A stretch of DNA of 64,000 nucleotides, from NCBI RefSeq assembly GCF_039555335.1, contig NC_092628.1, positions 37,408,965 through 37,472,964 of the forward strand, in the 5' to 3' direction. The notes under the pieces were generated by a model. The model worked only from the letters and a program-made list of their open reading frames with translations. It did no database searches and had not been told where the DNA came from. Each line of letters starts with the position of its first letter. Positions within the stretch are counted from its first letter, which is position 1. Made by a program: the position numbers and the translations under genes. Shown piece after piece: positions 57,301 through 64,000 of this stretch. This DNA comes from Amphiura filiformis (taxonomy: Eukaryota; Echinodermata; Ophiuroidea; Amphilepidida; Amphiuridae).

Positions 57301-59479
57301 GATTGAGGTAATGGTTTATTAATAGATGATGGGATTTTTTGCATGAGTACTGATATAAAAAGCTGGAGGCTTTTGTTGGGACTTGACAGAATGTCATGTG
57401 AGATTGAAAACTCCACATGTGTGTGATGGTCCTCGTGCTGCAAAAAAGAAGTACATTTTAACCAGTTTATATAGCCAATAATTGAGCTAATTTTAATACA
57501 GCAACGAAGAAGACAGCGAGCACACAAAAGTGCTCTTCCTCATCAAAGGATTAAAAGTTCTTCTGTCAAATTGCTGGAGTTTGCTGGGTTTGTGAAGGCC
57601 ACGCATCTGTCAAGAAACAGTGGAGCTGTGTTAAAGAAACCGGTTCCCTGGAAAAAGAGTGATTGGTGAAAGAAACACCATTTTTGGAGAAAGCAGCGCA
57701 AGGAGATATATTTGAGGAGAAAGCAGCGCAAGGAGATATATTTGAGGAGAAAGCAGCGCAAGGAGATATATTTGTGGAGATAACAGCGCAAAGGAGATTG
57801 GAGAAAGCATCATTTTCGTATGAGGATTTTATACGCAAGGATTTATAAGCGCAAGTGTACACTGGACTTCGCAGGACAAGCGAATAAGGATATATTACAT
57901 CAGTCGTCCAGAACATTGCAAGAACTCTAGGATCACCAACAAGAAGACAGCTGGTTAAGTAGTCATAGAGTAAAACTGTCATTGTGTGATTTTATTGTAT
58001 ATGCGATAGTGTTATTATATGTACCAATCATACTCTGTTTTCAATTAAAGACTTAGATTTTGTTAGCTTAAATAAACAGTGTATTTGTGTTGTGCATTCG
58101 TGTGAGTTCGGGTAAAAGGTGATTTTGGCCTTGAGTCAAGTACGACTCGTAACACACTGTTGTGCAGAACTATCTCATTTTGGAAAATGGATCTCATTTT
58201 GAAAATCATCTCAAATTGAATAGAATTGAGACCCAATTTGAGAATGAATTTGAGTACCAATATGAGATCCATAATCACCCAATTGGTGCTTAATACATTG
58301 GTGCTACCAAATGTTTGTCATTTCATGGTCAAAGAAGCTGGGGATCATCAAAATTGTATTTTTTACAGAGCAAGGCCTAATTACTCCAATTTAATAGCTG
58401 AAGTAGTATTGGGAATTTTTTGCTTGCAGATCAGGTTTCTCTGCCAAGAAGACAAGGTCAATTATACTATGAAACATATCTTATTATTGATACTGAATGA
58501 TACATACTTCAGATGTACATATCCCACTTTAAATATCAGGGTTTTGCTTCAGTTTTCACTGCATGAATTATTTCCACATTATAGCTGTTTTTCTTTTAAT
58601 TTTTTGTAGCAAGCAACCTGAAACCAACTATCCTCCTGGCATTTATAAGTCCTTTGTTACTGATTGAGTTTGCAATTTTCCAAGCGATTTTATGAGTATT
58701 CAGATTTTAAGTTTGTGAGATATTCTGATGTTTTGAATAATTTGAAAAACATTCTCTTAATTTCTTTTTGCTTTCGAAAGGAACAAGAAAAACATTTTTA
58801 GATCAACTTTACCATATGGTCACCTTGTTTATAAATACTCAAAAGACCATGAACAGCAATTAAACCCATACTTGACCATGAGAAGTCTAGAGGCTGGTTC
58901 CATACAGTACCATACTTCATCTACTATAATAATAGCAACTTAACACCCAATAAAACCTAATTGGGTGGATTATATCTCAATTTGTCACTCAAATTGGATC
59001 TCATATTGGATCTCAAATTGCTTCTCAAATCTATTCAATTTGAGACGATTACAAATATGAGATCCATTTTCCAAAATGAGATACTTTTGAATATCAGTGT
59101 ACTTCGACCCGGCCTTGGGCTTGGCTTAGCCTTGCCCTTGGGATTCACAATGACACAGCTCACAGTCCAACGCCTTAACCGCTAGGCCACGCTCTCCCCT
59201 CCCACACTTTCTTTACTCAAGGGCTTTAATTTGATATATGATATGATGCGGTTTGAATTCACCTTTCAGATACATGTCATGATGCATGGATGTAGATCTA
59301 CAAATTTCTGACATTTTTAATTTTAAGCTTACTTACACCAGATGTTTGCTTGTGTCGATGTGCACATTTGTTATATTGTCCTTGAATGCAGTCGTCAAGA
59401 AACAACCAAATGTTAGAACTGCAAGTACGCTCAATGTAAAAGCGAATATTGTATTCGCTCGAGATAAAACAGTATTCAT
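42192..59479 (-). CDS. SPCS3: SPCS3, signal peptidase complex subunit 3 (SPC22/23), 4-exon gene
   Basis: Joined exons on the - strand: 59479-59337, 45438-45294, 44306-44191, 42321-42192; 534 nt, 177 residues plus stop (human is 180). All junctions are GT-AG with consistent phases. The protein is a type II ER membrane protein: a short cytosolic N-terminus [10 protein letters not shown], one membrane span at about residues 11-32 ([19 protein letters not shown]), then a luminal domain with [42 protein letters not shown] and [14 protein letters not shown]. An N-glycosylation sequon NIT at residue 139 corresponds to the known glycosylated site. It is a non-catalytic, essential subunit of the complex that removes signal peptides in the ER (family knowledge). 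It is convergent with USP12/46. Intron 1 (13.9 kb) hosts the Gmr1-like retrotransposon, intron 2 a Tc1-like relic, intron 3 a foldback and a hAT-like element. Confidence 0.95.
42475..43745. repeat. Foldback element in SPCS3 intron 3
   Basis: Inverted arms: near 42527-42600 (GTTCATTTTGAACAATTCCT) plus 42927-42960 on the left, against 43610-43740 on the right. The left arm is split by the hAT-like MITE. The loop (about 42960-43610) is not recognised. Confidence 0.6.
42623..42923. mobile_element. hAT-like MITE, 301 bp, 8-bp target duplication
   Basis: Ends CAGGGTCTTAGCTAG and its near complement (CAGGTTCTTAGCTAG); flanked on both sides by CTGGCAAC (42615-42622 and 42924-42931). Eight-base duplications with CAGG-type ends suit hAT elements. 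A run of about 15 C lies inside. It interrupts one arm of a larger foldback in SPCS3 intron 3. Confidence 0.75.
44191..44306 (-). CDS. SPCS3: SPCS3 exon 3 (residues 97-134)
   Basis: Acceptor ACATTCGCAG, donor TTAAG|GTATGT. It encodes [20 protein letters not shown] then [13 protein letters not shown]. Phase 0 in, phase 2 out. Confidence 0.96.
44491..45273 (+). mobile_element. Tc1/mariner-type relic with long inverted repeats
   Basis: Terminal inverted repeats of about 210 bp (44491-44700 and 45055-45273; outer ends AAAGTTTGGAAA and its complement). Between them about 350 bp encodes the decayed C-terminal part of a Tc1-like transposase, best seen as [15 protein letters not shown] with a relic of the WPPISPDL block and the terminal helix region, interrupted by stops. 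It fills most of SPCS3 intron 2. Non-autonomous. Confidence 0.8.
45294..45438 (-). CDS. SPCS3: SPCS3 exon 2 (residues 48-96)
   Basis: Acceptor TATTTTTCAG, donor AATAAT|GTAAGA. It encodes [20 protein letters not shown] then [20 protein letters not shown], matching the luminal core of the family. The end of a Tc1-like element lies 20 bases past the donor. Confidence 0.95.
45530..45715. repeat. Family E MITE fragment
   Basis: CACATGCCAAATTTTTGGGA...TTTTTAGAGCATTTTATTTAAAA matches 62215-62350 and the middle of 7324-7750. Confidence 0.55.
47992..49620. repeat. Large foldback in SPCS3 intron 1, with nested insertions
   Basis: GGTCGCATGTCATAAGTTGG at 47992 is complementary to CCAACTTATGACATGTGACC at about 49601. 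Family B copy 3 and a second inverted pair (about 49092-49125 with 49452-49484) lie inside. Confidence 0.5.
48505..48826. mobile_element. TTAA foldback MITE, family B, copy 3
   Basis: TTAAGGTGGTACTACA...TAGTTACTACCTTAA, 322 bp, TTAA both sides, in SPCS3 intron 1. Confidence 0.75.
49930..50330. repeat. Foldback with GGCC...CATGTTTCACGTCC ends
   Basis: ACATGTTTCACGTCC near 49951 and GGACGTGAAACATGT near 50290, each with AT-rich flank to GGCC. About 400 bp; SPCS3 intron 1. Confidence 0.6.
50480..50613. mobile_element. L2/SINE-like 3' tail remnant
   Basis: Contains AAGTGCCTTGCTCAAGGTCA and GGGATTCGAACCCTTGGCC, a tail shared by many L2-type LINEs and tRNA-like SINEs. The Gmr1-like element inserted at its 3' edge. 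Confidence 0.4.
50614..51765 (+). repeat. 5' LTR of the Gmr1-like element
   Basis: 1152 bp, TGTGATG...CGTAACA. It contains AATAAA at 51682-51687, a TATAA-like stretch near 51440-51458, and an internal array of about 30-bp units (core GCGCAAGGAGATATATTT) at about 51294-51410, in which two units are shortened. Confidence 0.93.
51770..51796 (+). other. Putative primer-binding site
   Basis: Just after the 5' LTR and a few A/T bases lies TGGGGGGCTCGTCGTCCGGG. It resembles the tRNA-Pro-type site (TGGGGGCTCGTCCGGG) but has an extra G and an extra GTC-like triplet. Primer identity is an inference. Confidence 0.45.
51851..53004 (+). pseudogene. gag of the Gmr1-like element (coiled coil and SCAN-like capsid), frameshifted
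   Basis: Starts at ATG 51851 ([20 protein letters not shown]), about 85 bases after the LTR. The stretch from about 52073 to 52430 is a long Glu/Lys-rich coiled coil (repeated EMDQK and KLE heptads). The capsid part includes [20 protein letters not shown] and, at 52711-52920, [14 protein letters not shown] with a following block rich in Leu and Phe, close to the SCAN-domain pattern. Frame changes occur near 52016-52090 (a compensated pair), near 52640, and near 52955-53000. It would form the particle shell in an intact element. Frameshifts could be real decay or sequencing indels. Confidence 0.85.
52961..54481 (+). pseudogene. Zinc knuckle, protease relic and integrase N-terminus of the Gmr1-like element
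   Basis: A single open frame. The CCHC knuckle [14 protein letters not shown] is at 53186-53227. The retropepsin-like region follows at about 53430-53700, ending in the conserved block [11 protein letters not shown]; where the catalytic D-T/S-G triad is expected, the sequence is RDMCCARSM, so the Thr-Gly are missing. The integrase HHCC zinc domain lies at about 54218-54340 ([12 protein letters not shown], then CKTCHIC), followed by the first catalytic Asp in VIIDCVGP. The frame ends at 54481 and continues in another frame. Confidence 0.88.
54489..55805 (+). pseudogene. Integrase core and reverse transcriptase N-terminus of the Gmr1-like element
   Basis: An open frame whose first part holds the rest of the DDE integrase core: second Asp in IQSDQGSNF (about 54598) and Glu in [11 protein letters not shown] (about 54690). 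The C-terminal chromatin/DNA-binding type region with GDKVLVLFP follows, then an acidic Asp/Lys/Val-rich linker (about 55240-55440). The RT fingers begin at about 55595 ([36 protein letters not shown]). Integrase thus precedes RT in one reading frame, which fixes the unusual domain order. The frame breaks near 55765-55800. Confidence 0.9.
55762..56835 (+). pseudogene. Reverse transcriptase palm and RNase H of the Gmr1-like element, frameshifted
   Basis: Pieces in successive frames: 55762-55995 ([20 protein letters not shown]), 55914-56174 (catalytic box YVDDLIVYS at about 56030), about 56150-56716 (thumb [20 protein letters not shown]; RNase H with [23 protein letters not shown]), and a tail ending ADALSRIA with stop at 56833-56835. 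Breaks lie near 55975, 56155 and 56690. Each motif is well conserved, so decay is recent or the indels are sequencing errors. Confidence 0.88.
56996..57007 (+). other. Polypurine tract
   Basis: TTAAGGGGAGGG immediately precedes the 3' LTR (57008), the normal plus-strand primer position of an LTR element. Confidence 0.75.
57008..58154 (+). repeat. 3' LTR of the Gmr1-like element
   Basis: 1147 bp, collinear with the 5' LTR with few substitutions. Differences are mostly homopolymer lengths, the number and length of the 30-bp internal units (about 57686-57780), and a short segment near 57808-57835. Confidence 0.93.
58157..59101. repeat. TATCTCATTTTGGAAAATGG foldback
   Basis: Arms at 58157-58290 and about 58955-59101, rich in GGATCTCA/TGAGATCC blocks, are mutually complementary. 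The Gmr1-like element inserted at its left end. SPCS3 intron 1. Confidence 0.6.
59105..59203 (-). mobile_element. tRNA-derived SINE fragment
   Basis: On the - strand from 59200 it reads GGAGAGCGTGGCCTAGCGGT then TAAGGCGTTGGACTGTGAGC, a tRNA-like A-box segment of Leu/Ser type, followed by a weak B box. It lies 135 bases past SPCS3 exon 1 in intron 1. Confidence 0.5.
59337..59479 (-). CDS. SPCS3: SPCS3 exon 1 (residues 1-47)
   Basis: ATG at 59479-59477 opens [10 protein letters not shown], nearly identical to the vertebrate start, and covers the membrane span and TTAFKD. Donor CTGGT|GTAAGT at 59336; ends in phase 2, splitting a Val codon. Confidence 0.95.
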
Positions 59480-59585
59480 TTTGATGATAAACAGCTACAT
59501 AAATTTCATGTACAAATTGAATACCTACAAATTCAATCAGCGCATTGTCGCTTGATGTTAATATTCCAGTAAAATATTTCCTAAA

Positions 59586-59680
59586 TGAATATTAATCAAT
59601 GACGTCATTTACATTCGGACGGATCAGGCTGTAAGCAGGCAAAGTGCATATGAATATTAATGTTGACGTCATATTGTTGA
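59586..59680 (-). promoter_or_regulatory. SPCS3 upstream region with duplicated CRE-like block
   Basis: Two perfect palindromes TGACGTCA at 59600-59607 and 59664-59671, 64 bases apart, each preceded by TGAATATTAAT on the + strand (59586 and 59651). They lie about 120-190 bases upstream of the SPCS3 ATG. TGACGTCA is the CREB/ATF site; use by a stress or secretory regulator is inference. Confidence 0.45.
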
Positions 59681-60039
59681 TTTTCATCAAATGTTTCAAT
59701 CATTTGGAATATAAGCATCATTTGAGAAGAAAACACACGTTTCATTAGCTTTCATGAACTCGTCCCCTACGAAAATCGCCCCAAACAAAAGTTGTCTCTT
59801 GTTTTACCATGTCTGGTGGCCGAGGTGGTGGGAGGAGGGGCGCACTTCAATATGAAATTCATTGAAATACCTGATTGAAATCACAATGCTCCTTCGCTTT
59901 AGTACGGTATCATTGATAATTTAGGAGCCCGGGGATGGGGCAGGGGCCACAAGGAACTGAGAGGGGGGACGTGGGAGGGGGTGTTGAAGCTCAATAGGGG
60001 CCTATATAAAATGAGCCATGCAGCTGTGGGGGAACAGGG

Positions 60040-61086
60040 TAGGGGAAGGTGGGGCATAACGGACCCCCGGGGCAAAACGGACCCAACGGAAAAATAGGCC
60101 TTGGCAATACTGCCGTCTATGCAAATTATATTGAGGAACACAAGTATGGCCACACAGATTTACAACAAAAATTTGATCTGAAACAATCTACTGACATCCG
60201 AGCAAGATCGAGTCAAAAATTACAACCTGTCTGACGTAAGATATGTAGATGTTTAATGCGCGGAAATTTTACTTCATTAATATCGGATTCCCAAATAATT
60301 GTGTATATTGTAAACACTAAGGTACTAGCTTTGAGCTGTATGAACTGCATGGCCTATATGCTACAATGTATTATGCATGCAACCTATTCCTAAAAAATCA
60401 GGTATGGGGCAAAAAGGAACCCTAGTGTGGGGCATAACGGAACAGGGTTCCGTTTTGCCCCAGGCGTTTTGCCCCACAGATGGGTTCCGTTTTGCCCCAA
60501 TTGGACATAATACGTATTCACTCAAGGAAATGTAGGCGTTATCTAGGGGCCTACTCGAGCATGGTAAACACTTCGCTGAAACATAGGCATATTAAACTAG
60601 GCCTACAGATAGAATTAATGATTAAAAGTTAACTTACTCCACAGAGATGGGTAGGCCTACTTAATATTTCTTTCTAATCAAATATTGGTCATACATATTA
60701 TAGGCCTACTAGGTCTATAAGAAGTTAACCACTCACTCCACAGAGATGGTAGGCCCACTTAATATTGTAACTGAATATAGGCCTACATATAACTAGGCCT
60801 AGGGCCTACCGATGGAACTACTGATATAAGTTTACACCCAGGGTGCCGTTTTGCCCCATAGGGGGTTTCCGTTTTGCCCCGATAGTGGGGCAAAACGGAT
60901 TTATTTTTTTTAAAATTTTTCTTCATTTTTCTAAAAATTGTAAGGTTCAAGTTATATTGGTTAATGGTATATTAAAGGTAAATACAAACTTCAACTGAAC
61001 ATATACTTTTTACAGTCATATTACTTATGGTGACGTCACAGAGCATCCTCGAAGTTAAGTGTTCCGTTATGCCCCACCTTCCCCTA
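60040..61086. mobile_element. Non-autonomous DNA transposon with perfect 24-bp TIRs
   Basis: 60040-60063 and 61063-61086 are exact complements, reading TAGGGGAAGGTGGGGCATAA inward for the first 20 bases. Around ten copies of TGGGGCAWAACGGA occur inside in both orientations. No transposase frame; TA at both ends may be the target site. Confidence 0.75.
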
Positions 61087-61679
61087 ATTGAAATGGTGCC
61101 AAATGGGGGTCACAGTTTTTGGTTGGTCAAAAGCACGGTGGCGCGCGCCGATTGTGAATTTCAAGGGGGGCAAAATTGGCAAATTGTACGCAAAAAGTGG
61201 AAATTTATGCGATTTTGGGGTTTTTTGCCTCAAAAGTGGGGGCAAGAAAAATATTTGGGGGAGGCAAATGCCCCCCTTGCCCCCCTCCCAGCCCCCCCGT
61301 AGCGCCGCCACTGGTCAAAAGGAGGTGGGGGCAATTTTTGGCTTTTAGGCCTAGGCCCTACATGGCACATTATTTAGTGGTGGTGCAAATAAGGCCCCGG
61401 GGAGGTGAATTACCCGGGGGGGTTCTTCTTGGTTGAAGGTATACGGGGATGTGCCACGGTTTTGGGGTACCTTTTCAGCAATTTTGGTATATCGATGGGT
61501 GGGTTATCAGCGGAGACCAATGCGCCCAATTGGGCGCATTTTGGAAAAATTGCACTTAAAGCGCCCAATTATGGCAAATTTGGGTGCTTTTTCTTGAAAA
61601 TTGGTATACTGATGGGTAGCAAAAACAGCAAAAAGTAGGTATAGAGAAAGTCAGCATCCGAAAGTCTGCGTGGCACACC

Positions 61680-62055
61680 CCCGTACAAAATTTTTCGAAG
61701 AACCCCCCCCGGGTGAATTATAGGGGCAAAGATTTTTTTTTTGCAGGCCAAAAATGGGGCAAGCATTTTTTGGTAGGTCAAAAAGAGGGTCAATTGATTT
61801 TTGGCAGGCGATTTTTTGGCACAGATATTTTGGGCACCGTTTCTATTATGCCCTAAAAGGTGTAGGAAATTAGGAACACATTTAAATATGCAAAATTCCC
61901 TACTCGCTGCGCTCACATTATGTGATAAGACAATTTAAGGTTTTAAATTGGGGTTCCCCTAATTCTTAGTGTGTAAAGGGGGGGGGGCAAAATTTTTTTG
62001 GCACATCAAAAAGGGAGGGGGGGCAAATGTTTTTGGCACGTCAAAAAGGGGGCGG
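61680..62055. repeat. Family E MITE copy, partial, reverse orientation
   Basis: GGGTGAATTATAGGGGCAAA, then repeated GGTCAAAAAGGG blocks, CCCTACTCGCTGCGCTCAC and AATTTAAGGTTTTAAATTG, all found in opposite orientation in 7324-7750. Confidence 0.6.
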
Positions 62056-62154
62056 CAAAGATTTTTGGCAAATAACTTGACTCCAGGAACTTAACACTAC
62101 AATAGGAAAACCGGGGTGGGGATATCCATATCACGGGGATACAGGGTTGTTCAC

Positions 62155-62760
62155 AAAGCAAGGAAATCTTTCAACCTCCTATGCCCGCCAAAACATCTTT
62201 GCCTCCCCCTTGCACATGCTAAATTTTTGGGATCCCAATTTGCAAACCTTTTAATAGTCTAGATATATGTTGAAAGAAAATGTACATATTAAAAGCGTTT
62301 CCGTACTGTTTTCATAAGCCTTTTTTAGAGCATTTTATTTAAAAGGCGCCCCATGAATGTGTACCAAAAATCACTCCCCACGGCTGGCCAAAATTGCCCC
62401 CCCCTTCGGCTTGCCAAAAATTATTGCCCCCCCATTTCACCCTCCCACAAAGGCTCATAATTATTGCACAGCCCCTTACATATTTGCAAATTTTGGCGAA
62501 CCCAAATCTTATCATAATGCGAGGACAGCAAGCCGCAAATTTTGCATATTTGAGCATGTTCCTAACGTTTTCCTACACCTTTTTAGGCATAATTATATAT
62601 AAAAAAAGCTGCCCAAAACATATGTGCCAAAAATCGCTTCCGCCTGCGCCTCCCCTTTTCCGGTTGATAAAAATGCTTTTTATCTTGCCAAAAAATCTTG
62701 CCCCCCTCCCCATAATTCAGCACCCCTTAGGCTTCATCACTTTTCCAAAGTGACCCATAT
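62155..62760. repeat. Family E MITE copies, partial, in tandem
   Basis: Two segments with TTTGCCTCCCCCTTGCACAT and GCATATTTGAGCATGTTCCT plus CCTACACCTTTTTAGGC resemble the left and right parts of family E; probably two overlapping insertions. Confidence 0.5.
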
Positions 62761-64000
62761 TTAGGCACTCCTGGGAGGGGGTTCTCACCTGTGGAGATGT
62801 GTGGATGGGACTCTAAAAAGTTTTGATGACTGAAAACAGACCCAAAATTATACAACTTTTTGTACTGAAAAACTTGGTACTTTTTTGAAAAAAATTATGA
62901 AAAATACCCTTTCTTAAACCAAATTTTCATGAAATTGAGAGCCATCAATAAACCAAAATGACTGAAATATATACACCCAGTCTAAAAAGTAAATGGCTGA
63001 AAACGTACCCTGAATCTGCCGCATATCCCCGCACACTCATTTCTACTAAGAACCCTACGTGCAATCCTCCATGTACTAAACCTTTTGAGATCAGTGCTAT
63101 ATTGAAAGGCATGGAGTCAGCAAGCCATGGGGGAATATAATCATCCTGCTGACCCACTATTAAAATGACTTCGCAAGACAAATGTGCGAGCGAAAAATGT
63201 GCAATTTTAATGCTAAAATGGACCACTACGAACAACTGTGCACGAATAGTTGGGGCAAACAAAGATGCACCACTTAGCTATGCCACTTATTGGGAGGATA
63301 GAGGTTGGTGTAAATTCTGTGAAGAGTGCCTGAAAACGTACATGAGAGTTCTATTAAGTCTTATTAGTTTCTCCTGCAATTTGCTGGTTTAGTAAAATGT
63401 ATGGTTTACAGAAAAAAATCCTATTTTATCAAATTACCCATTAACTCTTTATGTGACCCTATTTTATCAGGCAAAAGTCAGAAATTTTTTTAATTGAGTG
63501 AACTACCATTATCAACTTGCTCAGTACCTACACTTACCGACATTGAATCCCCAGGTCTCTTGAATACCGGTACTTGGTTTTATGTCCATTTTCTGATGTT
63601 TTTATTAGGTTTTTTTACTCCTCTCACTTTTTGCCTATATCTCAGTTTTATTATTGCTGACTTAAGCCTGATTGGATCAGATCTGGTCACACTATACAGC
63701 TCAACTGATCGTACTTTTCCTACATTCGACCTTGCATGATTTTTGAGTTGACACAGTCATGAAAATAACTATAGATACTTGACAGACCATTAGTAGCCCA
63801 GTTCTGAACCTTTTCATTGATCATTCATAATAGGTATCTGATGGATCAGTGAAGATAAGAAGGGATTATAATATATCCGTAACCTTGATATTATAGTACA
63901 TCTCGAGGAAAAAGTGCAATGGACATGTTTTCATTTTATGTTTCAAATATCCCGCAAGATGAAAATTGAGTATTTAACCCAAAATGGAAAATGGAACAAT

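Larger units (their letters stand above)
50614..58154 (+). mobile_element. Gmr1-like Ty3/gypsy LTR retrotransposon (integrase before RT)
   Basis: A 7.5-kb element in SPCS3 intron 1, antisense to that gene. LTRs 50614-51765 and 57008-58154 start TGTGATG and end CGTAACA (TGT/ACA termini) and are flanked by a 4-bp target duplication CACT (50610-50613 and 58155-58158). Internal order is gag (coiled coil, capsid, zinc knuckle), protease relic, integrase, reverse transcriptase, RNase H: Ty1/copia-like order with Ty3/gypsy-like domains, the hallmark of the Gmr1 group described in deuterostomes. Several frameshifts break the reading frame, so this copy as sequenced cannot make full Gag-Pol, although its LTRs are nearly identical. 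No env-like frame was seen. Confidence 0.93.
61087..64000. other. Right-hand flank without recognised genes
   Basis: Contains family E fragments to 62.76 kb, then AT-rich DNA in which I see neither conserved exons nor clear repeats. Open frames here are short and G/C-run driven. Confidence 0.5.

Noticed and set aside
61027-62760. Several Pro/Gly-rich frames
   Set aside because: Driven by G and C runs of family E repeats, with no conserved motif.

Overview
The window is animal nuclear DNA: AT-rich, with multi-exon genes, GT-AG introns and dense interspersed repeats. The best taxonomic hint is a Ty3/gypsy-type LTR retrotransposon whose integrase lies upstream of reverse transcriptase (the Gmr1 arrangement, described from deuterostomes). 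With the strongly conserved gene products this suggests a non-vertebrate deuterostome such as an echinoderm or hemichordate; the species cannot be told from this alone.

Two protein-coding genes can be rebuilt exon by exon, and they are convergent. (1) The orthologue of the deubiquitinase pair USP12/USP46 runs on the + strand from 5376 to 28213 in 11 exons. It encodes 367 residues with complete catalytic Cys, His and Asp and both zinc CxxC pairs; exons 2-11 are firm and exon 1 is a good candidate. (2) SPCS3, the 22/23-kDa subunit of the ER signal peptidase complex, runs on the - strand from 59479 down to 42192 in 4 exons (177 residues). About 14 kb of repeat-rich DNA separates the two stop codons.

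The introns and spacers are crowded with mobile DNA. SPCS3 intron 1 holds a full-length Gmr1-like element (50614-58154: two LTRs of about 1.15 kb, a CACT target duplication, a polypurine tract, and a gag-pol region broken by several frameshifts). SPCS3 intron 2 is mostly a Tc1-like relic with inverted repeats of about 210 bp. Intron 3 carries a hAT-like 301-bp element with an 8-bp target duplication. Several foldback/MITE families recur: a TTAA-flanked family of about 650 bp (four copies), a second TTAA family (three copies), a GTGACC...GGTCAC family (two copies), a GGCTATTCCA family (five copies) and others. At 21.5-22.5 kb three are nested, and a second copy of the middle element preserves the empty target site.

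The most unusual feature is USP12/46 intron 5. Nearly all of it (13643-15465 of 13643-15507) is a tandem array of about 41 copies, 44-45 bp each, of the last 36 or so coding bases of exon 5 plus its own 5' splice site. The real splice donor is therefore followed by dozens of copies of itself, each with a short self-complementary stem over the donor. The SPCS3 upstream region holds a duplicated block with a perfect TGACGTCA site, and the USP12/46 upstream region holds repeated CCAAT/ATTGG boxes and a TATA-like box.

Outside these genes I see no other convincing coding region: 1-4.9 kb, 28.2-42.2 kb and 59.9-64 kb hold repeats, foldbacks and unassigned AT-rich DNA.
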